IMG/VR virus record: IMGVR_UViG_3300021376_000164
Location: 1-36,657 of that record
Origin: a virus
Direction: 5' to 3' (one strand)
Length of the DNA: 36,657 nt
In this document: positions 1 through 6,084 of the stretch, in pieces
How the letters are laid out: every line of letters begins with the position of its first letter
Numbering within the stretch: the stretch's first letter is position 1
Notes under the pieces: model-generated
Database searches by the model: none
The model's input: the letters and a program-made list of their open reading frames with translations, nothing else
What the model was told of the DNA's origin: nothing
Position numbers and translations under genes: made by a program

Positions 1-27
1 CGGTGACACGGAAGGAGTGCCGTTTTG

Positions 28-489
28 ATGAGCACTCGATATATCGCAATTGATCCTGGCGCTAATGGCGCGCTTGCGTTTCAGCCTGCTGGAAAGCCTG
101 CGGTCGTTGTACATCTGACCAGAATAACGCCGCCACTCGACGCGCTGCGTGACGCGATCGCCGGCGCTGAACGTGCTGTCGCCTACGTCGAGCAGGTCGG
201 CGGATACGTCGGCAAGCCGCAGCCTGGATCTGCTATGTTCCGATTCGGTCACAACTTTGGGTTCTGGCTTGGCCTGCTCGCGGCGCTTGAGGTGCGCACT
301 TTGCTCGTCAGGCCGCAGACGTGGCAAAAGGGTCTGGCCGGATCATCGCTGAAAGGACCACAGCGGAAGCGTGCGCTGCGGGACGAGGCTGCGCGGCGCT
401 TCGCTGCGTCTGGTCTGCGCGTGACGCTTGACAACTGTGATGCGCTGTTGCTGCTGGATTATGCACAGAGGCAAGGAGGTGCGCTGTGA
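28..489 (+). CDS. RuvC-like Holliday junction resolvase
   Basis: 153-residue protein beginning with a beta-strand and the motif YIAIDPGANGALAF, the N-terminal signature of the RuvC/RNase H-fold resolvases; D9 would be the first metal ligand, E55 (in AYVEQVGG) the second and D135/D138 (in LDNCDALL) the C-terminal ones. Family members cut four-way junctions or branched DNA before packaging. I chose ATG 28 rather than the in-frame TTG at 25 because GAAGGAG at 11-17 is well spaced for it. The gene opens the early block; its stop overlaps the GTG of the next gene (GTGA). Fold and role are fairly sure, exact substrate is inferred. Confidence 0.8.
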   Translation: MSTRYIAIDPGANGALAFQPAGKPAVVVHLTRITPPLDALRDAIAGAERAVAYVEQVGGYVGKPQPGSAMFRFGHNFGFWLGLLAALEVRTLLVRPQTWQKGLAGSSLKGPQRKRALRDEAARRFAASGLRVTLDNCDALLLLDYAQRQGGAL

Positions 490-635
490 TTGAGCCGATT
501 AACGACTTTCCGAGTCATTACCGGAAACTAATTGCGCAGCTAACTGAATACATAATCGCGCTGGAAGAACAGTGCAGCGTGCAACAGATCGAGGCTGCTC
601 AGGCGGCGGTGCAGGAGAAAAAGACCAAGTCATGA
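486..635 (+). CDS. small hypothetical protein (49 aa, GTG start)
   Basis: A 49-codon frame starting at GTG 486 with a near-perfect Shine-Dalgarno AAGGAGGT at 473-480, overlapping the resolvase stop by four bases and ending in an ATGA overlap with the next gene. The product is mostly helical in appearance (HYRKLIAQLTEYIIALEEQC) with an alanine/glutamine-rich tail. No family recognised. The strong ribosome site and the double coupling to its neighbours are the reasons to call it real. Confidence 0.65.
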   Translation: MIEPINDFPSHYRKLIAQLTEYIIALEEQCSVQQIEAAQAAVQEKKTKS

Positions 636-859
636 AATCATTTTCTAAGCTTACCGCCGATGCGCTCGCTGCATACGTCGAAGGTCAACGCGATCTCAAT
701 TCGCAGTTTCCGGACGAGTCGCGTGATGTTCAAAACGCTCTCTGTTGGCGGCGGCGCAAAAAAAACGGCAAGCCTAACGGTGGGCAGCTTAAAAAGAATG
801 AGTCGCTGCGTAAGCGATTCGCAGCTTTCCGCGCCGCACGCAAGGAGGACCGGTTATGA
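632..859 (+). CDS. small basic hypothetical protein (75 aa)
   Basis: Starts at ATG 632, overlapping the stop of the 49-aa gene (ATGA), with CAGGAG at 613-617 as ribosome site. The protein has an acidic/polar N-terminus (MKSFSKLTADALAAYVEG) and a Lys/Arg-rich second half, so it may bind nucleic acid. An A8 tract at 758-765 encodes the Lys run and contains A AAA AAC in the zero frame (760-766); a -1 shift there would end three codons later. Its stop overlaps the start of the leader ORF at 856. No family recognised. Confidence 0.6.
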   Translation: MKSFSKLTADALAAYVEGQRDLNSQFPDESRDVQNALCWRRRKKNGKPNGGQLKKNESLRKRFAAFRAARKEDRL

Positions 860-879
860 GCTTGCTTCTACTTATATGA
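856..879 (+). CDS. seven-codon leader ORF (MSLLLLI) coupled to the methyltransferase
   Basis: AAGGAGG at 842-848 is the best ribosome site in this stretch, and the ATG correctly spaced from it is 856, not the methyltransferase start. That frame reads MSLLLLI and stops with TGA 877-879, which overlaps ATG 876 of the methyltransferase as ATGA. ATG 856 also overlaps the stop (857-859) of the preceding gene. The arrangement suggests ribosomes are passed from the leader to the methyltransferase by termination-reinitiation. Translation of the leader is inferred, not shown. Confidence 0.5.
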   Translation: MSLLLLI

Positions 880-1442
880 ATCCCATGAAACGAGTCCTTG
901 TAGCCTGTGAGTATTCTGGCCGCGTCCGCGATGCCTTCGCTGCGCGTGGCTGGGATGCTTGGTCCTGCGACCTCCTGCCGACCGACAGTGTTGGGCAACA
1001 CCACCAATGCGATGTTCGCTACGTGCTCGGACTTAACTGGGATTTGATGATCGCGCATCCACCATGCACACATCTAGCCGTGAGCGGTGCTCGATGGTTC
1101 AGGGCTAAACAGGTGGAGCAGGCCGAGGCGCTTGATTTCGTGCGCCTACTTTTGGCCGCACCAATTAATCACATCGCTCTGGAGAATCCAGTTTCAGTCA
1201 TCTCATCGCAGATTCGCAAACCGGATCAGGTGATCCAACCTTGGCAGTTCGGCCATGGTGAGACGAAGGCGACGTGCTTATGGCTGAAGAACCTGTCGCC
1301 GCTGAGGCCGACCAAGGTCGTTGATGGCCGACATCCTGCCGTGCATCTCATGCCGCCTGGCCCTGATCGGTGGAAACTTCGTTCGCTCACATATCAAGGA
1401 ATAGCCGACGCTATGGCGGATCAGTGGGGAGCACTGTCATGA
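876..1442 (+). CDS. C5-like DNA methyltransferase (short phage type)
   Basis: 188 residues. The N-terminus VLVACEYSGRVRDAFAARGW is a Rossmann SAM-binding motif I, CDLLP follows as the motif II region, IAHPPCTHLAVSG (PPC at 62-64) matches the catalytic Pro-Cys loop of cytosine-C5 methyltransferases, and ALENPVSVI (ENP 103-105) takes the place of the ENV motif. It is shorter than classical C5 enzymes and I see no target-recognition domain, so base and sequence specificity are open. ATG 876 is the first start in frame that keeps motif I; no Shine-Dalgarno sits directly before it, consistent with coupling to the leader ORF. Stop overlaps the next ATG. Confidence 0.72.
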   Translation: MNPMKRVLVACEYSGRVRDAFAARGWDAWSCDLLPTDSVGQHHQCDVRYVLGLNWDLMIAHPPCTHLAVSGARWFRAKQVEQAEALDFVRLLLAAPINHIALENPVSVISSQIRKPDQVIQPWQFGHGETKATCLWLKNLSPLRPTKVVDGRHPAVHLMPPGPDRWKLRSLTYQGIADAMADQWGALS

Positions 1443-1702
1443 ACCAATTTACCTTTACCGCGTGCGGCGCGGGTCTGACCCAGTGCGAACTGGTGCTCTT
1501 GCGCCTGCGCAACTTAACCACCGCAGACCAGCTCCGCGATGGCTGGGTTAACATGCCCGATCTCGTGGCGGCCTGCGGCGGGTACGCTGTTCATTCTCGC
1601 GTTGCTGATCTGCGCAAGCGCGGGTACGACATCGAGCAGACGAGCGTTCGGCGCGCTCGCAAGGTGCATTCGTTTTATAGGCTGCGAAGGGAGGGAGCAT
1701 GA
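1439..1702 (+). CDS. small winged-helix-like hypothetical protein
   Basis: 87 residues, ATG 1439 overlapping the methyltransferase stop (ATGA), with GGGGAG at 1427-1432 as ribosome site. The middle and C-terminal part (WVNMPDLVAACGGYAVHSR, then VADLRKRGYDIEQ and a basic beta-hairpin RRARKVHSFYRLRR) reads like a compact winged helix: recognition helix followed by a wing. This layout is common in small phage proteins near replication genes. A DNA-binding role is an inference. Confidence 0.6.
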   Translation: MNQFTFTACGAGLTQCELVLLRLRNLTTADQLRDGWVNMPDLVAACGGYAVHSRVADLRKRGYDIEQTSVRRARKVHSFYRLRREGA

Positions 1703-2223
1703 ACAACTGGCAAGATCGCGGGCCTGCAACGCACATCGACGGGAGTCTGATTTTCAAGACGAAGGAGGACACAGAAAATGAAAAAGCTGTGGCGAAGCTG
1801 GTGTCCGAAAAGTTTAACTGCGTAACTCATGCAATCGCGGATATGTCACCCGTCGATTGGGTCTTTTTGCGGCACGATCGAGTTGTTGGAGTTGGAGAGT
1901 TAAAAATCCACAGAGGCCCTAGCACAAAGTATCCAACAGCCATCCTCAATCTGCGCAAATGGCTCGCGCTGCTGTTGGCTGGTCAAGGAATGGCAGTGCC
2001 TCCGATATACGTCTCGCAATGGTCCGACTGGACCGGGTGGGTCGACGTTCGCAAGCTCGATGCGCATCACGTCAATGTTCGGATGATCCGTTGCAAACCT
2101 CGCGGCACAGATAGTCCGTCAAACTATGAGCCATGCATCATGATCCCGCTGGACCAGTTTGAAGAAGTGGTTCCTTACGGTTTTAAAGAGATGGAGGCTC
2201 GAAACAAAAATGAATTGGCTTAA
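1699..2223 (+). CDS. putative PD-(D/E)XK-type nuclease
   Basis: 174 residues with a strong site AAGGGAGGGA at 1687-1696 before ATG 1699; start overlaps the previous stop. Around residues 50-75 the sequence SPVDWVFLRHDR...VGVGELKIHRG gives the Asp, then Glu-X-Lys, of the PD-(D/E)XK nuclease core, preceded by a helix with E28/E38-type acids. The family includes VRR-NUC and phage resolving or recombination nucleases. It sits between a methyltransferase and replication genes, so a role in recombination, or pairing with DNA modification, is possible. Motif assignment is by eye; specificity unknown. Confidence 0.5.
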   Translation: MNNWQDRGPATHIDGSLIFKTKEDTENEKAVAKLVSEKFNCVTHAIADMSPVDWVFLRHDRVVGVGELKIHRGPSTKYPTAILNLRKWLALLLAGQGMAVPPIYVSQWSDWTGWVDVRKLDAHHVNVRMIRCKPRGTDSPSNYEPCIMIPLDQFEEVVPYGFKEMEARNKNELA

Positions 2224-3013
2224 CATTTACATACCTAACATCCGCGCACCTGAGTTTCTCGGCTGCGATCCAGTCGCACGCGCAACGTGGTTTTGCGTAC
2301 TGGCCTACTGCGCAGACCAAGAAAACGGCGGCACGCTTGCTGGCGCGAAGGTCTGGAAGGACCGGCAATGGCAGCAGCTCTGCGGTGTGACGCTGGCCGA
2401 GGTCAACGATGCTTCACCGCTCTTGGCTTGGCGAGGCGATGACTTGGTCGTGTGGTCCTATCCAACGTCTGCTGAGGCAGTCCTGACAGCTAAACGTGAA
2501 GGCGGACGCAAAGGTGGTCTAACGTCTGCTAAGGCGAGACTTACACGCCAGCCGCAAGCTATGGTTGACGATAACGCGAAGGACTCCTGCAAGGACTCCT
2601 TGGAGGACAGCCGCAACGAAAAGAAAAGAAAAGAAAAGGAAGAGAAAAGGAATAGGAAGGATAATCAATCCATTGCGCCTGTCGGCGCGCCGCGCGCACG
2701 CAATGAGTTGCTTGACGCACTGGCAACGGTCGGAGGCGGCAAGCCGGAGGAGGTCACGCAGTGGGGACCGGCCATTGCAGCACGCGCCGAGATTGTCGTT
2801 GTCAGTCCTGACGTGACGCCTGACGAGGTCCGACGTCGCGCTGTAAATTACCGCACGCACTTTGACGGCGCTGCACTGACGCCGACTGCCTTGTCGAAGC
2901 ATTGGGCGGTCTGCGCTGCTGCAAAGCCAAGGGCAACGACTGGCGGCGACCAAGTGGCGCGCGAACGCGCTGCCGCTGGCGGCCAGTTTGCTTGGGAAAA
3001 CGGAGGCTTTTGA
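2210..3013 (+). CDS. replication initiator/replisome organiser-like protein
   Basis: 267 residues from ATG 2210 (GGAGG upstream). N-terminal part (MNWLNIYIPNIRAPEFLGCD, then WFCVLAYCADQENGG) resembles the winged-helix N-terminal domains of phage replication initiators; a highly charged linker rich in Lys, Glu and Arg lies at about residues 132-152; the C-terminal third is a helical domain rich in Ala. It directly precedes a DnaC-like loader, the classic initiator-loader pair of phages that recruit host DnaB. The linker is encoded by the polypurine tract described separately. Family assignment is by architecture and neighbour, not by a strong motif. Confidence 0.6.
   Translation: MNWLNIYIPNIRAPEFLGCDPVARATWFCVLAYCADQENGGTLAGAKVWKDRQWQQLCGVTLAEVNDASPLLAWRGDDLVVWSYPTSAEAVLTAKREGGRKGGLTSAKARLTRQPQAMVDDNAKDSCKDSLEDSRNEKKRKEKEEKRNRKDNQSIAPVGAPRARNELLDALATVGGGKPEEVTQWGPAIAARAEIVVVSPDVTPDEVRRRAVNYRTHFDGAALTPTALSKHWAVCAAAKPRATTGGDQVARERAAAGGQFAWENGGF
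2579..2661 (+). other. candidate replication origin inside the initiator gene
   Basis: Direct repeats AAGGACTCC at 2579-2587 and 2591-2599, an inverted repeat AAGGA-C-TCCTT at 2591-2601, then an uninterrupted 35-base purine run at 2618-2652 built on repeated GAAAA units and extended with one break to 2661. In lambdoid phages the origin lies within the initiator gene as iterons beside an A-rich, easily melted asymmetric segment; this stretch has both elements in the same place. Alternatively the run merely encodes a Lys/Glu linker. Confidence 0.4.
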
Positions 3014-3829
3014 ATGAGCCACACCGACTACGAGGCGCTGGCCGTGTACGAAGCTGTAGGCATCAGCATTGAGCCGAAGCCGGAGTTTCGCAGCGATATG
3101 GAGCGCCGTCTTGCGCGCAAGTGGGGCGACGGATCCGCAACCTGGGCGGAAGGCCAGTGCAAGATCTGCGGCAATCGCTTGCCGATCTCGCGCGGTGTGT
3201 TCGAGATCCTCGGCGTTGAGACCGTGTTTGTCTACGGCTGCTGCGACGACTGCACGCCTATTCGTGACGCGCACTATTCGCGCACGGCGAACGAAGACCA
3301 CGGCACCTCACGCACGCCGTGGTGGGACGAGAACTGCCCGGCGCTGTACAAGGAACTGGTCGACGACGTACCGGACACGGTGCGGCGCAGAGGCTATGAC
3401 CGCGTAACGCAGTACGTCCCGTCTCAAAACGGCAAGGGTCTGGTCATCACTGGGCTGTCTGGCGCAGGTAAGACCACGGCAATGTGGGCGCTCGCACGGG
3501 AGCTGGAGCAGCGTGAGTACGGCTGCACGTTCCTGACTGCCGTGGAGCTACAGCGCCAACTCAGCGAGGCCGCGCGCGACATCAAGTCGATCAAGCACCT
3601 GACGCATTGCCGCGTTCTGCTCATCGACGACCTGGGCAAAGAGAAGCTGACTGCGAGCGTGGCTGCGCTGCTCTGGGAGCTGATCGACTCGCGATACGCT
3701 AACCGGCGCCCAATGGTCATCACGACGCGCTACGGCGGCAATGACTTTGAGGCACGATTTGGCGACCTGGTGCTCGGTGTCGACATTCGGCGGCGCATTG
3801 CTGAATCGTGCGAGCCTGTGATGTTTTGA
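3014..3829 (+). CDS. DnaC-like AAA+ helicase loader with zinc-binding N-domain
   Basis: 271 residues, GGAGG at 3002-3006 before ATG 3014. N-terminal region has a four-cysteine cluster (C49, C52 and C76/C77, C80; CKICG and YGCCDDC) like the zinc domain of helicase loaders. The ATPase core follows: Walker A GLSGAGKT at 147-154, Walker B VLLIDD at 201-206 with GKEK, sensor I TTRY near 237-240 and an Arg cluster RRRIAESC near the C-terminus. Family members load hexameric DnaB onto the origin opened by the initiator. No helicase or polymerase gene is visible in the window, so host replisome use is expected. Confidence 0.82.
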   Translation: MSHTDYEALAVYEAVGISIEPKPEFRSDMERRLARKWGDGSATWAEGQCKICGNRLPISRGVFEILGVETVFVYGCCDDCTPIRDAHYSRTANEDHGTSRTPWWDENCPALYKELVDDVPDTVRRRGYDRVTQYVPSQNGKGLVITGLSGAGKTTAMWALARELEQREYGCTFLTAVELQRQLSEAARDIKSIKHLTHCRVLLIDDLGKEKLTASVAALLWELIDSRYANRRPMVITTRYGGNDFEARFGDLVLGVDIRRRIAESCEPVMF

Positions 3830-3835
3830 GGCAGA

Positions 3836-4006
3836 ATGTATTATTATATTGCGTATGCGCACGAGTTGCGTTGTGCAGAATCTGTGGTAGGAAAACCTAA
3901 ACTTGTATCAAATCATGCTTGGCAGAAGCACATACGCTTAACTTCCAAGCTCAAAAAGGAGAAACGACTGTGTCAGACAGCAAAGAACTGGAAGCGCTAC
4001 GACTGA
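3836..4006 (+). CDS. possible small protein filling the gap after the loader (56 aa)
   Basis: A 56-codon frame begins MYYYIAYAHELRC at ATG 3836, eight bases after GAGG (3828-3831 region) and seven bases after the loader stop, and ends at TGA 4004-4006, overlapping the next gene by 37 bases. C-terminal half is Lys-rich because it reads through the next gene's ribosome site. The same bases contain an AT-rich segment (3836-3850) that could instead be promoter DNA. No family recognised; uncertain whether translated. Confidence 0.35.
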   Translation: MYYYIAYAHELRCAESVVGKPKLVSNHAWQKHIRLTSKLKKEKRLCQTAKNWKRYD

Positions 4007-4218
4007 CGGCTCGCACATTGCGCGCGATCACGCAACTCGAGGCGCACAAGAAGGCGGTGGTGGGAGAGTACAACGAGCGGCTCAAGCGGCTCGGCAAGAT
4101 TATCCAAATGGTGCAGGCACGCGACCAGATGGGCGTGTTGCCTATGGAAGGCCTGGACGCGATTCAGCTTACGGAGGACGACGAAAAGCTGATCTTGAAC
4201 CCGTCGGAGGGACTGTAA
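3970..4218 (+). CDS. small coiled-coil hypothetical protein (82 aa, GTG start)
   Basis: I place the start at GTG 3970 because AAAAAGGAG at 3953-3961 is a strong, well-spaced ribosome site; the upstream in-frame ATG 3919 has none. The product (SDSKELEALRLTARTLRAIT onwards) is Leu/Glu/Lys-rich with heptad-like spacing through most of residues 5-55, then an acidic tail. No family recognised. Lies just after the replication pair in the early block. Confidence 0.6.
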   Translation: MSDSKELEALRLTARTLRAITQLEAHKKAVVGEYNERLKRLGKIIQMVQARDQMGVLPMEGLDAIQLTEDDEKLILNPSEGL

Positions 4219-4219
4219 C

Positions 4220-4675
4220 ATGATAACGTACTCGCTGCGGCGCACGCCCGTGAACAGACCGTCTGCGGCGGCGAGCAGCGAAGCGTCGAAACTACTGTCC
4301 GAGATTTGCGAGCGGTTGATTGAGTTGGATGAGGTCAAGCATTCGGAAGGAGCTGCACTGGTTCGCCGGCTGGCTACTATCGCTGACCTGTCGCCTAGCG
4401 CGTATCGCACCGTGCTGCACGTCGGCTGTGGTCAGGTTCGGGCCGTTGTGTCCAGCTACGAGCAGCAGGTCAAGGGTCGTGGGCTGACGCGGCAGGCGCT
4501 GCATTGGCAGTGGGCTCAAGATTTAAAAGCGATCAAGGCCATATTCCCGCAACTTGCGACAATGCTGCAAGAGCTTCGCGACACGGTCGTGCATCACGAA
4601 GAAACGATGAGCGCGGCGGATGCGATGCGGTTTGCAAGCCGTTCTGACAGTCAGAATGAGGCGAACGATGCCTGA
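4220..4675 (+). CDS. hypothetical helical protein (151 aa)
   Basis: ATG 4220 follows the previous stop by one base, with GGAGGGA at 4206-4212. Largely helical: an amphipathic helix near residues 24-45 (SKLLSEICERLIELDEV), a compact middle (ALVRRLATIADLSPSAYRTV) and a long C-terminal helix with Asp/Glu. The sequence LSPSAYRTVLHVGCGQVRAV could be a helix-turn-helix-like segment. No family assigned. Confidence 0.55.
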   Translation: MITYSLRRTPVNRPSAAASSEASKLLSEICERLIELDEVKHSEGAALVRRLATIADLSPSAYRTVLHVGCGQVRAVVSSYEQQVKGRGLTRQALHWQWAQDLKAIKAIFPQLATMLQELRDTVVHHEETMSAADAMRFASRSDSQNEANDA

Positions 4676-4909
4676 CCTATACCAGCCCAGCGGGTCGGAC
4701 CTGATCGCCTCGTATAGGGCAAGGAAACGATGCAGGCGGGCTGCTGTTGCACTGGCTGACTGTTGCAAACGATTGCAGATGCAAATAGGGGGGTGGGGTA
4801 AAGGAAACTTTTTTGCAACACGGCAAGCCGCGGGTGGTTAAACCTGGCGGGAAAAAACGGTTTTTGTTCCTTTTGCAAACTTGACACATGAAACTTGAAA
4901 CAGTTGCAA
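4632..4909. repeat. cluster of TTGCAA palindromes before the ParB-methyltransferase gene
   Basis: The six-base palindrome TTGCAA occurs at 4632, 4763, 4813, 4873 and 4904, and a related inverted pair TTGCA-GA-TGCAA at 4773-4784. Two copies sit in the longer contexts TGTTGCAAAC and TTTTGCAAAC. The last copies flank the start codon at 4888, and the interval also holds G6TG4 (4788-4798) and an A6/T5 hairpin-like stretch (4852-4867). It could be an operator, ParB-type binding array or origin-like site. Function is not shown by sequence. Confidence 0.4.
4668..4841 (+). CDS. small hypothetical protein (57 aa)
   Basis: ATG 4668 lies inside the end of the previous gene (8-base overlap) with GAGG at 4657-4660. 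The first half (MPDLYQPSGSDLIASYRARK) looks protein-like; the second half crosses a G-rich run (4788-4798) and TTGCAA motifs and reads as low-complexity. It contains two adjacent cysteines. May be real, with regulatory DNA superimposed on its 3' half, or spurious. Confidence 0.4.
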   Translation: MPDLYQPSGSDLIASYRARKRCRRAAVALADCCKRLQMQIGGWGKGNFFATRQAAGG

Positions 4910-6084
4910 TCGATTCACTCTCTTTGGACCCGGCCAATTTGCGAAAGCACAGCCAGCGCAACTTGGACGCAATTGGCGCAAGCCTGCGTCGGTTCGGTCA
5001 ACAGAAACCAATTGTTGTTAACGCGCAAAACGTTGTGCTTGCCGGCAATGGCACGCTGACTGCCGCGCGCGCGATTGGCTGGAAAGAGGTCAAGGTTGTT
5101 CGGTCCGAACTGGTCGGTACGCAGGCAACCGCGTTTGGCATCGCCGACAATCGCAGCGCGGAGCTAGCCGAGTGGGACGAGAACTTGGCCAACGTGTTGG
5201 CATCGCTCAAGGCCGAAGACTTCCCACTTGTGGACATCGGATTTGATGAGGCTGACCTAAAAGAGCTGGTGAAGGAGCCTGAACCGTCCGACACGGACGC
5301 AGAACCGCAGATCGACAAGGCCGAGGAACTACGGGTGAAGTGGGGCGTGGAACTAGGGCAGCTTTGGGAGCTTGGCGACCATCGGTTGCTGTGCGGCAAT
5401 AGCACGAAGAAGGAGGATGTGGATCGAGTTATGTTCGGCGAGAGGGCTGCATTCTGTTTCACGGATCCGCCGTATGGAGTATCCTACTCAGGGAGAGGGA
5501 AAAGCACGTCGCAACAGACTATTGAAAACGACGACCTTGACCCTGCCAAACTGCAACATTTCCTAACTGAATGTTTCAAGGTTATGCCACTTGAAGCTGG
5601 GAGTAACGTATTCGTGTGTCACGCCGACCAGAAGAAGGGCATCCGTCCAGCCTTTGAGTCAGCTATGTCGTCTGCAGGGTTGCGGATGTTGGGAACGGTA
5701 ATATGGGTGAAGAACCAAGCGTCAATGGGTTGGCAAGACTTTAGGGCGCAGCACGAACCGATCTTGTTTGGCTGTACAGATGGCGCAAACCGAATGCGTG
5801 TTGAAGACAGGACTGCCACAACCGTTTGGCAAATTGGGCGCGATGCTGCGGCTGGATACTTGCACCCAACCACCAAGCCTGTCGAGTTGGTGGCAAAAGC
5901 CATTCGGTTTTGTTGTCCGGTCGCTGCGACGGTCTACGAACCCTTCTCGGGCTCCGGCACCACCATCATCGCCTGCGAACAACTTGGCCGCAAATGTCGC
6001 GCCATCGAAATCTCTCCTGCCTACGTCGCCGTCGCCATTCAACGCTGGGCTGACGCGACCGGCAAGGAGCCGCGCAAACTGTGA
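4888..6084 (+). CDS. ParB-like domain fused to N6/N4 DNA methyltransferase
   Basis: 398 residues. Residues 1-125 form a ParB/Srx-like N-domain: PANLRKHS, GQQKPIVVNAQNVVLAGNGT and LTAARAIGW match the ParB nuclease-fold box. Residues 150-395 are a beta-class amino-methyltransferase: catalytic DPPYGV at 193-198, HPTTKPVEL near 326-334, then SAM-binding EPFSGSGTT at 351-359. Such fusions are common orphan methyltransferases in phages, methylating adenine or N4-cytosine, used against host restriction or to mark DNA for packaging. No cognate restriction enzyme is beside it. No Shine-Dalgarno before ATG 4888; TTGACA at 4881-4886 abuts it, but no matching -10 is seen. Confidence 0.88.
   Translation: MKLETVAIDSLSLDPANLRKHSQRNLDAIGASLRRFGQQKPIVVNAQNVVLAGNGTLTAARAIGWKEVKVVRSELVGTQATAFGIADNRSAELAEWDENLANVLASLKAEDFPLVDIGFDEADLKELVKEPEPSDTDAEPQIDKAEELRVKWGVELGQLWELGDHRLLCGNSTKKEDVDRVMFGERAAFCFTDPPYGVSYSGRGKSTSQQTIENDDLDPAKLQHFLTECFKVMPLEAGSNVFVCHADQKKGIRPAFESAMSSAGLRMLGTVIWVKNQASMGWQDFRAQHEPILFGCTDGANRMRVEDRTATTVWQIGRDAAAGYLHPTTKPVELVAKAIRFCCPVAATVYEPFSGSGTTIIACEQLGRKCRAIEISPAYVAVAIQRWADATGKEPRKL

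Noticed and set aside
2519-3301. Minus-strand frame of 260 codons across the initiator and loader genes
   Set aside because: It spans two well-supported plus-strand genes with ribosome sites; composition is low-complexity and no motif is visible.
4881-4910. TTGACA at 4881-4886 as a -35 box for the ParB-methyltransferase gene
   Set aside because: It lies directly against the start codon and no -10-like sequence occurs at the right distance.
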